A stretch of 64,000 nucleotides of DNA from the NCBI GenBank assembly GCA_934654605.1, contig CAKUGH010000001.1, forward strand, positions 1 to 64,000, given 5' to 3'. The notes under the pieces were generated by a model that did no database searches, had not been told where the DNA came from, and worked only from the letters and a program-made list of their open reading frames with translations. This stretch comes from an uncultured Collinsella sp. Its GTDB lineage: Bacteria > Actinomycetota > Coriobacteriia > Coriobacteriales > Coriobacteriaceae. This document shows, one piece after another, positions 17,210 through 25,102 of this stretch. The first letter of the stretch is position 1. Each line of letters opens with the position of its first letter. Made by a program: the position numbers and the translations under genes.

Positions 17210-20092
17210 ATGACGCTACTGTATTTCCTTACCTTGTTTCCGCTGGTACCGGCGTTGGGCATGTTGCTCGCGCGCGGCGACCGCGCCCGCGATGCGGTGG
17301 GGCTGGTAGGCTCTGGCATCATTATGGCGGTGACGGTTGTAGTCGCCGGTTTATTTTTTGGCACGGGTCCGCAGAGCTTTGAGGTTGCCCCCGGCACCTC
17401 GTCTACGCTCTCGACCATCATCTCCGCCATCGACGTGATCTTGTGCGACGTCATCCTGTACAACGCGCGCAAATTTAAGAGCACGCTCGCCACGGTGCTC
17501 GGTACAGTCCAGCTGGCGGGCTCGGTCGCCTTCGCGGCCATGACGCTGCCCGCGGCCGAGGTCGTCACCGCCACGCCGCTCTACCTGGACTACATGAGCG
17601 TGATCATGGTGCTTGCCGTCGGCATCGTCGGCAGCCTGATCTGCGTGTATGCCCTGGGCTACATGAAGGACTTCCAGGCCCACGACGAGCACGAGGCCGC
17701 GCTGCGCGGGCAGACCGCGCCCGACCGTCGCCCGCAGTTCCTGGCGCTTATGTTCCTGTTCCTCTCGGCCATGTTCGTCATCGTGACGAGCGACAACCTG
17801 GAGTGGCTGTTCTGCGGCTGGGAAATCACCACCGTGTGCTCGTTCCTCATGATTGGCTACACGCGCACGCCCGAGGCCATCAAAAACGCCTTTACCCAGA
17901 TCATCCTCAACATGTTGGGCGGCATCGCGTTTTTGGCGGGCCTAATGTATCTGCACGTTAACGGCATGCCGCTGACCATCTCGGGCATGATCGAGCTTTC
18001 CGGCGCCGGCACCGCGCAGTCCGCGCTGCTGGTGATGCCGGTCGTCCTGCTATCGCTCGCCGCCCTTACCAAGGCCGCGCAGATGCCGTTCCACACCTGG
18101 CTGCTCGGCGCCATGGTCGCCCCCACGCCCACGAGCGCCCTGCTGCACTCGTCCACCATGGTCAAGGCCGGCGTGTTCCTGATGGTCAAGCTCAGCCCGC
18201 TCTACGCCACCTATCCCGTGACGGGCTTTATGGTCACGAGCGTGGGTGCCATTACGTTTTTGCTCGCTGCCCTCATGGCGATCTCGCAGAGCAACGCCAA
18301 ACGCGTGCTTGCGTACTCCACCATTTCCAACTTGGGCCTCATCAGTGCCTGCTTGGGTGTCGGCGCGCCCGAGGCCGTATGGGCGGCCATCTTCCTAATC
18401 TTGTTCCACACGGTGGCCAAGTCTCTGCTGTTCCTGTGCGTGGGTACCGCCGAGCACCATATCGGCAGCCGCAACATCGAGGACATGGACGGCATGTTCA
18501 GCCGCATGCCGCACCTGACGCGCCTGATGATGCTGGGCATTATGGGCATGTTCGTGGCGCCGTTTGGCATGCTCGTGTCCAAGTGGGGCGCCCTGGTGGC
18601 GTTCGCGCAGACCGGCAACGTGCTCATGATCATGGTGCTGGCCTTTGGCTCGGCCGCGACGTTTTACTTCTGGGGCAAGTGGCTTGCCAAGCTTTCGGGC
18701 GTCGACCCCACGGCTCAAAACGTTGAGGTCAATGTCCATAAGACCGAATGGATGGCGCTTAACACCATCGCCGCGCTGCTGATTCTGTGCTGCGTGGCGT
18801 TCCCGGTTATCTCGAGCGGTCTGGTGTCGCCTTACTTGGCCATGGTATTTGGCCGCGTACCGTACGTTATTGGCAAGGACGCCATGTATCTGATGGTGGT
18901 TATCGTGGCGTTTATCGCCGTGGTGCTGCTGACTTCATTCCGCGTGAGCAACAAACCGCACGTCAACGTGTACCTTTCGGGCGTGGGAACCGACAAATAT
19001 CGCCATTTCCGCGGTTCGATGGGACACGAGGTGAAGGCCGAAAAGCGCAATTGGTACTCGGAGGACGCCCTTGGCGAGAAGCGTATTGGCCCCGCGGGTA
19101 GCGTCGTGTGCTGCAGCATTATCGTGTTTGCGCTGCTGTGTTGCGCGTGGATTGGGCCCGAGCGGCTTGCCATGAGTGCGCCCTCGGTGCTGCGCGGCAA
19201 GTATTTCGAAGGTTCGGGCGTCGTGGGCATTTTTATTGGCACCGTGGCGTTTGCCCTAATCGCGCCGCTTGTGGGCGGTCTGATTGACGGCCTTGACCGT
19301 AAGCTTTCGGCCCGTATGCAGGGCCGCGTGGGACCGCGTCTGCTGCAGCCGTTCTACGATGTGGCCAAGCTCCTGCGCAAAGCCCCTGCCAGCGTAAACA
19401 CCATGGACGATACCTATATGGCATGTGCGCTCATCTTTACCGTGGTGGGCGGTGGCATCTTTGTGTCGGGCTCCAACACGCTGCTGTGCGCCTTTATGGT
19501 TACGCTCGCCGCGATCTTTGTGGTGCTGGCGTCCGCCTCGACGCAAAGCCCGTTTGCGCAGGTCGGTGCCGACCGCGAGCTGCTTCAGGTTATGAGCTAC
19601 GAGCCCGCCGTTTTGCTGATGAGCGTGGGCCTGTATCTCGCCACCGATAGCTTCGATTCCATCGCCGTGACCGGGCAGTCGGTCCCCATCATCGTGTACA
19701 GTGCGCCCATTTTCCTCGCGCTGCTTGCGGTGCTCACCATCAAACTGCGCAAGTCGCCGTTCGACCTTTCGTATTCGCATCACGCGCATCAGGAGATCGT
19801 CCAGGGCGTCGCCACCGAGATGAGCGGCGGCACGCTGGCCAAGATGACCCTCATGCACTGGTGCGAGACCGTGCTGTTTTTGATGTGGGTGGGCATGTTC
19901 TTTGTCTGGGATAACCCGGTGAGCTGGGTTGTTGCCCTGGTCGTGATGGCCGCGACGTATTTTGTCGAGGTGCTGATCGATAACACCTTCGCCCGCAGTA
20001 CCTGGCGCAGCTGCTTTAAGCTCGGCTGGGGCGTGGCGCTGGTGTTTGGCCTGCTCAACCTTATGCCCATCCTCGTTGACGTGTTTATTTAG
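17210..20092 (+). CDS. Ech-type hydrogenase membrane subunit, EchA-EchB fusion
   Basis: This 960-residue protein has a NuoL/HyfB/EchA-like antiporter part at about 1-625. It includes the GWEITTVCSFLMIGYTR segment, the ALTKAAQMPFHTWL lysine/histidine helix near 287 and HSSTMVKAGV near 312, and ends in a loop typical of EchA (GSMGHEVKAEKRNWYSED). After a linker helix, residues about 670-960 are NuoH/HycD/EchB-like, with DRKLSARMQGRVGPRLLQPF near 693. In described Ech operons these are separate genes; here no stop or internal start separates them. The role is proton or sodium translocation coupled to ferredoxin-dependent H2 chemistry. The start has GGGGGAG at 17196-17202. It is the first gene of a five-gene operon ending at 22833. 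Confidence 0.92.
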   Translation: MTLLYFLTLFPLVPALGMLLARGDRARDAVGLVGSGIIMAVTVVVAGLFFGTGPQSFEVAPGTSSTLSTIISAIDVILCDVILYNARKFKSTLATVLGTVQLAGSVAFAAMTLPAAEVVTATPLYLDYMSVIMVLAVGIVGSLICVYALGYMKDFQAHDEHEAALRGQTAPDRRPQFLALMFLFLSAMFVIVTSDNLEWLFCGWEITTVCSFLMIGYTRTPEAIKNAFTQIILNMLGGIAFLAGLMYLHVNGMPLTISGMIELSGAGTAQSALLVMPVVLLSLAALTKAAQMPFHTWLLGAMVAPTPTSALLHSSTMVKAGVFLMVKLSPLYATYPVTGFMVTSVGAITFLLAALMAISQSNAKRVLAYSTISNLGLISACLGVGAPEAVWAAIFLILFHTVAKSLLFLCVGTAEHHIGSRNIEDMDGMFSRMPHLTRLMMLGIMGMFVAPFGMLVSKWGALVAFAQTGNVLMIMVLAFGSAATFYFWGKWLAKLSGVDPTAQNVEVNVHKTEWMALNTIAALLILCCVAFPVISSGLVSPYLAMVFGRVPYVIGKDAMYLMVVIVAFIAVVLLTSFRVSNKPHVNVYLSGVGTDKYRHFRGSMGHEVKAEKRNWYSEDALGEKRIGPAGSVVCCSIIVFALLCCAWIGPERLAMSAPSVLRGKYFEGSGVVGIFIGTVAFALIAPLVGGLIDGLDRKLSARMQGRVGPRLLQPFYDVAKLLRKAPASVNTMDDTYMACALIFTVVGGGIFVSGSNTLLCAFMVTLAAIFVVLASASTQSPFAQVGADRELLQVMSYEPAVLLMSVGLYLATDSFDSIAVTGQSVPIIVYSAPIFLALLAVLTIKLRKSPFDLSYSHHAHQEIVQGVATEMSGGTLAKMTLMHWCETVLFLMWVGMFFVWDNPVSWVVALVVMAATYFVEVLIDNTFARSTWRSCFKLGWGVALVFGLLNLMPILVDVFI

Positions 20093-20104
20093 GAGGCGGC
20101 GACT

Positions 20105-20692
20105 ATGGATAATAAAATGTCGCGCTCGCCGTGGGTCATTCATTACGACGGCTCGAGCTGCAACGGATGCGATATCGAGGTGCTGGCCTCGCTCACGCCG
20201 CTGTTCGATGCGGAGCGCTTTGGCGTGGTCAACACCGGCAACCCCAAGCATGCGGATATCTTTTTGGTGACGGGTTCGGTCAACGCGCAAAACCTGCCCG
20301 TCGTGCGCCAGATCTACAACCAGATGCTCGAGCCCAAGTGCGTGGTGGCGTGCGGCATCTGCGCGTGCTCGGGCGGCGTGTTCCGCGATGCCTACAACGT
20401 GATCGGCGGCGTGGACCGCGCGATTCCCGTGGACGTGTACGCGCCCGGATGCGCCATTCGCCCCGAGACGGTGATCGATGCCATCGTGGAGGCGTGCGGC
20501 ATCCTGGACCAGAAAGAGGCCGTGATGCGTGCTGGCGGTGACCCGCTTACCGTGGGCGGCGCCGCAACTTGGGACGGTGGCGTTGAGCTGGGCGAGGACG
20601 GGTTTGTAGCTGCTGGGGTCGGGGATGGGGCCGGCGCGCCCGCCGCGCCTGCCGGGTCTGCCGCGCCCGCCGCTGCAAAGGAGGCCGAGTAA
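20105..20692 (+). CDS. echC: Ech-type hydrogenase small subunit (NuoB/EchC-like)
   Basis: This 195-residue protein has the NuoB/20-kDa cysteine pattern for the proximal [4Fe-4S] cluster: C19 and C22 in SSCNGC, one further cysteine in ACGICACSGG and one in YAPGCAIRP. It transfers electrons between the ferredoxin-like subunit and the NiFe site. The last 30 residues are a glycine/alanine-rich extension not needed in the family. AGGAGGCGGCGACT provides the ribosome site, and the stop overlaps the next gene's ATG (TAATG). Confidence 0.92.
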   Translation: MDNKMSRSPWVIHYDGSSCNGCDIEVLASLTPLFDAERFGVVNTGNPKHADIFLVTGSVNAQNLPVVRQIYNQMLEPKCVVACGICACSGGVFRDAYNVIGGVDRAIPVDVYAPGCAIRPETVIDAIVEACGILDQKEAVMRAGGDPLTVGGAATWDGGVELGEDGFVAAGVGDGAGAPAAPAGSAAPAAAKEAE

Positions 20693-21390
20693 TGCAAAAG
20701 GCAATCTATACCACCGTCGGGATCGATGAGCTGTTGCCGCATGTGCAGGCGCTCAAGGGCGCCGGCGCGCGCTTTGTGCAGATGCATGCCGAGCGCTGTG
20801 TGGACGACGGATTGTATCGCCTGGTCTATACGTTTATCAATGTTCGTGCTGCTCAGGAGCATATTGCACAGGACGGCAGCTATGCGATTGAGAACCTGGT
20901 AGTCGAGGGCATCGAACAATATCAGGAGATTCCGTCCATCAGCTCGTACTATCCGGCGGTGTTCCCGTTTGAGAATGAGGTCCACGACCTGTTTGGTCTT
21001 GCCATTACCGACATGCAGATTGACTTTAAGGGCTTTTTCTACCAGGTCTCGACTGCCGAACCCATGAGCGTCATCACGCCCGAGGTGAAGGCTGCGCGCG
21101 AGAAGGCCATGAAGGTCCGTGCCGCTGCCGAGGCCAAGGCGCGCAAGGCCGCAGCCGAGAAGGCCGCTGCCGCTGCTGCTGCGGGGGAGGGCGCTGCGGG
21201 CGTTGCTGCCGCCCAGCCCGCTGCGGCTGCCGGCTCCGATGCTCAGCATGACGATGCCGCTGCCAAGGCCGCGCTCAAAGCCGCCGAGCTGGAGGCAAAG
21301 CTCGCCGCCATGGATCCCGAGAAAGCGGCCAAGGTCCGCGCGGCGCTTGCCGCCAAGGCCGCCCGCGACAAGCAGAAAAAGGAGGCGTAA
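20692..21390 (+). CDS. echD: Ech-type hydrogenase subunit D (NuoC-like) with alanine/lysine-rich tail
   Basis: Residues 1-125 match the NuoC/30-kDa fold: YRLVYTFINVRA, a SISSYYPAVFPFENEVHDLFGL segment (the conserved PSI..ximity and E-R/V-E-x-x-D-L-F-G motif) and a short C-terminal strand. Residues about 125-232 are an alanine, lysine and glutamate-rich helical tail, probably a charged coiled coil, which roughly doubles the usual EchD length. The start overlaps the preceding stop and an AAAAAGGAGG site precedes the following gene. It is a structural subunit contacting the large and small subunits. Confidence 0.88.
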   Translation: MQKAIYTTVGIDELLPHVQALKGAGARFVQMHAERCVDDGLYRLVYTFINVRAAQEHIAQDGSYAIENLVVEGIEQYQEIPSISSYYPAVFPFENEVHDLFGLAITDMQIDFKGFFYQVSTAEPMSVITPEVKAAREKAMKVRAAAEAKARKAAAEKAAAAAAAGEGAAGVAAAQPAAAAGSDAQHDDAAAKAALKAAELEAKLAAMDPEKAAKVRAALAAKAARDKQKKEA

Positions 21391-21395
21391 GGTCC

Positions 21396-22484
21396 ATGGC
21401 ACATCGCTCCGTTATTCCGTTTGGCCCGCAGCACCCGGTGCTGCCCGAGCCGCTTCATCTGGACCTGGTGATCGAGGACGACCGCGTCATCGAGGCAATT
21501 CCGCAGATCGGCTTTGTGCACCGCGGGCTCGAGAAGCTCACCGAAAAGCGCGACATGCACCAGTTTGGCTACATCGCCGAGCGCATCTGCGGCATCTGCG
21601 CCGTGGGCCACAGTTGCGGCTATGCCAGCGCCTGCGAGCGCATGCTCGACATCGAGGTGCCCGGCCGCGTGCAGTATATCCGCACCATTTTGCACGAGCT
21701 TTCTCGTATTCACTCGCATCTGCTGTGGCTGGGCCTGCTCGCCGATGCCTTTGGTTTTGAGGCGCTGTTCTACCGTTCGTGGACGCTGCGCGAACAGATT
21801 CTCAAGATTTTTGAGAGCACTTGCGGCGGCCGCGTGATCCTGTCGATTAACGAGATTGGCGGCCTTAAGCACGACATCGAGGACTCCGAGCTGGCGGGCA
21901 TTGTCCAGACGCTCGATGCCATGCGTCCCGACTACGAGGCTCTGGTGCATACGTTTTTGGACGACGACAGCTGCGGCGAGCGTCTGCATGGCGTGGGTGT
22001 GATCAGCAAGAAGGACGCGCTGGAGCTTTCGATGGTCGGTCCGTTCGGGCGCGCCTCGGGCGTGGACTACGACGTGCGCATGTTCGGCGACGGTGCCTAT
22101 GCGGATCTGGCCGCGTTTGAGCCCATCGTGGCGACCGACGGCGACTGCTATGCCCGCTGCCAGGTGCGTTGCGCCGAGGTCACACAGGCCATGGACATTA
22201 TCAAGGAGCTTGTGGGCAAGATTCCGCACGACGGAATCGGCGGGCGCACCAAGCTCACGCCGGCCGACGGCGTGCGCGGCGAGGTTGTGATTGAGCAACC
22301 GCGCGGCGAGGCGTACTACTATGTGCGCGGCAACGGCACCAAGAACCTGGACCGCTTCCGCGTGCGCACGCCGACGTCGCAGAACCTGGCGGGCCTGACG
22401 CACGCGCTGCAGGGCGTGCTCATCGCCAACGTGCCCATGATTATCCTGACCATCGACCCCTGCATTAGCTGCACAGAAAGGTAG
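21396..22484 (+). CDS. echE: [NiFe] hydrogenase large subunit, group 4 Ech type (EchE/NuoD-like)
   Basis: This 362-residue catalytic subunit carries both nickel-binding motifs: RICGICAVGH near residue 64 (C-x2-C-x3-H) and DPCISCTER at the extreme C-terminus (C-x2-C). The protein ends immediately after the arginine, so it lacks the C-terminal extension that a HycI-type protease removes in HycE-like enzymes, and maturation should not need that cleavage. No hyp maturation genes are in the window. It lies 6 bases after echD and 8 bases before echF. Confidence 0.94.
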   Translation: MAHRSVIPFGPQHPVLPEPLHLDLVIEDDRVIEAIPQIGFVHRGLEKLTEKRDMHQFGYIAERICGICAVGHSCGYASACERMLDIEVPGRVQYIRTILHELSRIHSHLLWLGLLADAFGFEALFYRSWTLREQILKIFESTCGGRVILSINEIGGLKHDIEDSELAGIVQTLDAMRPDYEALVHTFLDDDSCGERLHGVGVISKKDALELSMVGPFGRASGVDYDVRMFGDGAYADLAAFEPIVATDGDCYARCQVRCAEVTQAMDIIKELVGKIPHDGIGGRTKLTPADGVRGEVVIEQPRGEAYYYVRGNGTKNLDRFRVRTPTSQNLAGLTHALQGVLIANVPMIILTIDPCISCTER

Positions 22485-22491
22485 GCGTGGC

Positions 22492-22833
22492 ATGAGTTTG
22501 CTGACATTTGCCAAGACGGCCTTGGGCTCTATGGTCAAGCAGCCGGTCACGGTGTGCTATCCGCAGGAGGAGCTGGCGGCGCCCGAGCGCCTGCGCGGGC
22601 ATATCGTCAACGATATGGACGTGTGCATCTGCTGCGGCATGTGCGCACGTCGCTGCCCCGCCGGCGCCCTTGCGGTTGACCGCAAGGGTGGAACGTGGTC
22701 GATCGACCCGTACGCTTGCGTGGTGTGCGGCGAGTGCATCGAAAGCTGTCCCAAGCATTGCCTGAGTATGGACACCGCCCGCACTCCAGTTGCGGCGGAT
22801 AAGACTCCCACGGTAGAAACCAAGCCGGAATAG
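22492..22833 (+). CDS. echF: Ech-type hydrogenase 2[4Fe-4S] ferredoxin subunit (NuoI/EchF-like)
   Basis: This 113-residue protein has two classical [4Fe-4S] motifs, CICCGMCARRCP and CVVCGECIESCP, in the spacing of NuoI/EchF. It delivers electrons from soluble ferredoxin to the EchC cluster. The C-terminal 20 residues are polar and variable. It is the last gene of the hydrogenase operon and is followed by a strong GC hairpin at 22855-22888. Confidence 0.92.
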   Translation: MSLLTFAKTALGSMVKQPVTVCYPQEELAAPERLRGHIVNDMDVCICCGMCARRCPAGALAVDRKGGTWSIDPYACVVCGECIESCPKHCLSMDTARTPVAADKTPTVETKPE

Positions 22834-22854
22834 CGCTGGAACAGAGCTGGGATA

Positions 22855-22888
22855 GGGGCCGGCGGGGCAAAAATGCCCCGCCGGCCCC
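22855..22888 (+). terminator. GC-rich hairpin after hydrogenase operon
   Basis: A perfect 15-bp stem (GGGGCCGGCGGGGCA and complement) encloses a 4-base loop 21 bases after the echF stop. There is no T-run behind it, so it may be a weak or factor-assisted terminator or simply a 3'-end stabiliser. Confidence 0.7.
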
Positions 22889-22920
22889 GCGCTTGAGCGC
22901 GCGGTTAGGTTGCCGAGAAC

Positions 22921-23072
22921 AAAACTATGTCGGATTACGGGGCTGGATAGCGAACCCCCGACCATACCGGAAATCGCGAAATCAAAACCGCAGGTAGACG
23001 GCTTGCGGTTTTCCAAAAATAGGGGGTATGGATGAGGGCTCCGACTTTTGCCCCGTAAACCGGCATAGTTTT
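22921..23072. repeat. 152-bp element with 23-bp terminal inverted repeats and nested hairpin
   Basis: Bases 22921-22943 (AAAACTATGTCGGATTACGG...) and 23050-23072 are inverted copies with two mismatches. Inside, AAAACCGCAGG/CTTGCGGTTTT forms another hairpin at about 22984-23012, flanked by CCCCCGACCATACC versus AGGGGGTATGG, so the whole element can fold as one long rod. It lies in the gap between the convergent echF and response-regulator genes and has no coding frame. Confidence 0.75.
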
Positions 23073-23133
23073 AAAATGGCATTAAATCGGTAGCAGCCAT
23101 TTAGCTATGCCGGGGTGGTCGGACGTTGGTTGA

Positions 23134-23763
23134 TTACCCTCGCAGGTAGGCGATGGCGATTTGGGTGCGGTTGCGTAGGCCCATTTTGGCCAGGATCGAG
23201 CTGATGTGGTTTCGCACGGTGCCTTCGCCCATATAGGCGGTGGCTGCAATCTCCTTGTTATCGAGGCCGCGGGCAATGAGCTCGGCGACCTCGAACTCGC
23301 GGTCGGTCAGGCCGGCAAAGGCTGCGGGCCGGCGGGGCGTGCCGGCCTCGGCGTCCGTCCCATCAAAATCGACGTCCTCGATTGCCTTGCCCTCCAGCAC
23401 GCGCTTGCCGTCCATGACCTGCGCCAACGCTGGAGGAATGGCGGCGACATCGGTTTTGATCAGGTAGCCGCGGGCGCCCAACTTGAGTGCCGACACAATG
23501 TACTCGTCATCTGAAAACGTGGTCAGGAACACCACGCGTGCCGCGGGGTCGCGCTCAAGGATCTCGCGGGCCGCCGAAAGGCCGTCACGCTCCGGCATCT
23601 GGATGTCGAGCAGCGCGATATCGGGCGCGTGCTCGGTGTAGAGCGCCACCGCATCGTTGCCGTCGGCGCCGGTGCCCACCACTTCAATCTGCGGCTGGGC
23701 GCCCAGGATAATCTTGAGCGAATCGACTACCAGGCGATCGTCATCGACAACTATGAGTCTCAT
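23134..23763 (-). CDS. NarL/LuxR-family response regulator
   Basis: This 209-residue protein has an N-terminal receiver domain (acidic pocket VDDD at 6-9, phosphoacceptor D53 in LLDIQMP, conserved K103 in YLIK) and a C-terminal LuxR helix-turn-helix (LTDREFEVAELIARGLDNKE, then GTVRNHISSILAKMGLRNRT). Translation is coupled to the upstream kinase gene by a 4-base ATGA overlap. Its target genes are not evident from the window; it neither faces nor shares a promoter with the hydrogenase operon. Confidence 0.93.
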   Translation of the reverse strand: MRLIVVDDDRLVVDSLKIILGAQPQIEVVGTGADGNDAVALYTEHAPDIALLDIQMPERDGLSAAREILERDPAARVVFLTTFSDDEYIVSALKLGARGYLIKTDVAAIPPALAQVMDGKRVLEGKAIEDVDFDGTDAEAGTPRRPAAFAGLTDREFEVAELIARGLDNKEIAATAYMGEGTVRNHISSILAKMGLRNRTQIAIAYLRG

Positions 23764-24905
23764 CGGGCCTCATCTCCTTGCTGTTTGGGAACGGTGGCAA
23801 ACACGCGCCAGCCGGCGGCGCCGGCGCGCGGACCGGCGGTGAAGGTGCCGCCAAGCGCCTCGACGCGCTCGCGCATGGAGCCGAGCCCCATGCCTTCCGC
23901 GGTGCCGCGGCCGCCCGTCGGGGTCTCGCCCGTGCCATCGTCGGTAACGATGAGCTGGTAAAACGACGGATGCTCCATGCATCGCACGGTGACGGTCTGG
24001 GCGTGGGCATGGCGCAGGGTGTTGGAGAGCGCCTCGCGAAGGACCGCTGCAAAGCAGCTGGCGACGTTGGCGGGCGCATGCTCGGCCAAAACCTCAAGCT
24101 CAATCTGCGGACCGACGTCCGAGCGCGCGTCCTCAACAATGCGTTCGAGTTGCACGGAGAGGTCGGCGGCGTTGTCATTAAGCGCGTGGACGCTGGCGCG
24201 CACAAGCTGGAGTGCCTCGTCAACGGTGTGCTTGACGTCGGCGAAGTCGGCGGCGACGCCGGGCTCGTTGGCGTGGACCACGCGCAGGGCCTCGGTCTGT
24301 AGCGAGGCGCGCGTGAGCTGGTGGCCGACGTTATCGTGGATCTCGCGCGCAATGCGGGCGCGCTCGGCGAGCGTCGCGAGTTCGACCTCGTAGTCCTGGC
24401 GGTCGGCAAGGTCGCGGTTGCGCGCCTCGAGCGCGAGGGCTCGTTCCTGCAGTTCGTCACGGGTGCGACGCATGCGCTCCTGCTCACGTTCCAACTGGGC
24501 GGTGCGCAACGACAGTAAGGTGGCGGCGACCGAAAGGATGGCGGTCAACAGCAGCGCACGGGTGGGAAGCGCGCCGGTGCGATAATCCGCAACGAGCGCG
24601 AAGACAAAAGTGGCGGCTACGCCCAGTGCGGGCCATGCGTGCTCGCGGCGCACATGTTGCGCGATGTCATAGAAGGCGAGGGGTGCAAACGGCACAAAGG
24701 ACGGCACAAAGACGGCCGCGATGATGTAAGCGTAGCTCGCGGCCTCGCTGGCGCGGCGGGCGCGCTCGCCTTGCGCGACCTCGGTCAGCGCGGCGATGAC
24801 GACGCCAAGGCAAAATGCCGCAACCAAGCGGGCGTCCACAGCAAGGCCCAAGGCGGCCGCGATGCAGCACGCCAGCACGATCGATTTGTCGAATAGCCTG
24901 TTCAT
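23760..24905 (-). CDS. Membrane sensor histidine kinase (HisKA_3 type)
   Basis: This 381-residue protein has about five hydrophobic segments in residues 1-140, a coiled-coil linker, the dimerisation/phosphoacceptor box RIAREIHDNVGHQL with H190, and a HATPase domain (REALSNTLRHAHA, then DDGTG, then GMGLGSMRERV). This layout is that of NarX/DesK-like kinases partnered with NarL-type regulators. No large extracellular domain is present, so it probably senses a membrane or intramembrane signal. It forms an operon with the response regulator downstream (23134-23763). Confidence 0.92.
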   Translation of the reverse strand: MNRLFDKSIVLACCIAAALGLAVDARLVAAFCLGVVIAALTEVAQGERARRASEAASYAYIIAAVFVPSFVPFAPLAFYDIAQHVRREHAWPALGVAATFVFALVADYRTGALPTRALLLTAILSVAATLLSLRTAQLEREQERMRRTRDELQERALALEARNRDLADRQDYEVELATLAERARIAREIHDNVGHQLTRASLQTEALRVVHANEPGVAADFADVKHTVDEALQLVRASVHALNDNAADLSVQLERIVEDARSDVGPQIELEVLAEHAPANVASCFAAVLREALSNTLRHAHAQTVTVRCMEHPSFYQLIVTDDGTGETPTGGRGTAEGMGLGSMRERVEALGGTFTAGPRAGAAGWRVFATVPKQQGDEAR

Positions 24906-25027
24906 ACGGGTATTGTACGCGATGGCGTGCGCGGGGGAGGCCCCACCGGGAGCAACCGTGACATTTGTCCCAGCAAGGGGGACCGCGACTATATCTCGCC
25001 GACAATCATTTCACCTGAACATTTTTG

Positions 25028-25063
25028 ATAGCTGTATCTATCATTTTTGCTAGATACAGCTAT
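25028..25063. promoter_or_regulatory. Palindromic operator-like site before second ATPase gene
   Basis: A perfect 13-bp inverted repeat (ATAGCTGTATCTA at 25028-25040 and its complement at 25051-25063) is followed by a further partial copy, TTTTTGCTAGATAG, ending at 25080. These AT-rich repeats lie just before the ribosome site AAAGGAGG (25089-25096) of the ATPase gene and could be a repressor site or an RNA hairpin. Confidence 0.65.
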
Positions 25064-25102
25064 TATTTTTTGCTAGATAGATTTATCAAAAGGAGGCTCT
25101 AG

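Noticed and set aside
17210-22833. Respiratory complex I (nuo) operon
   Set aside because: The large subunit retains both NiFe cysteine pairs (CGIC and DPCISC), which are lost in NuoD, and the gene set is that of Ech hydrogenase.
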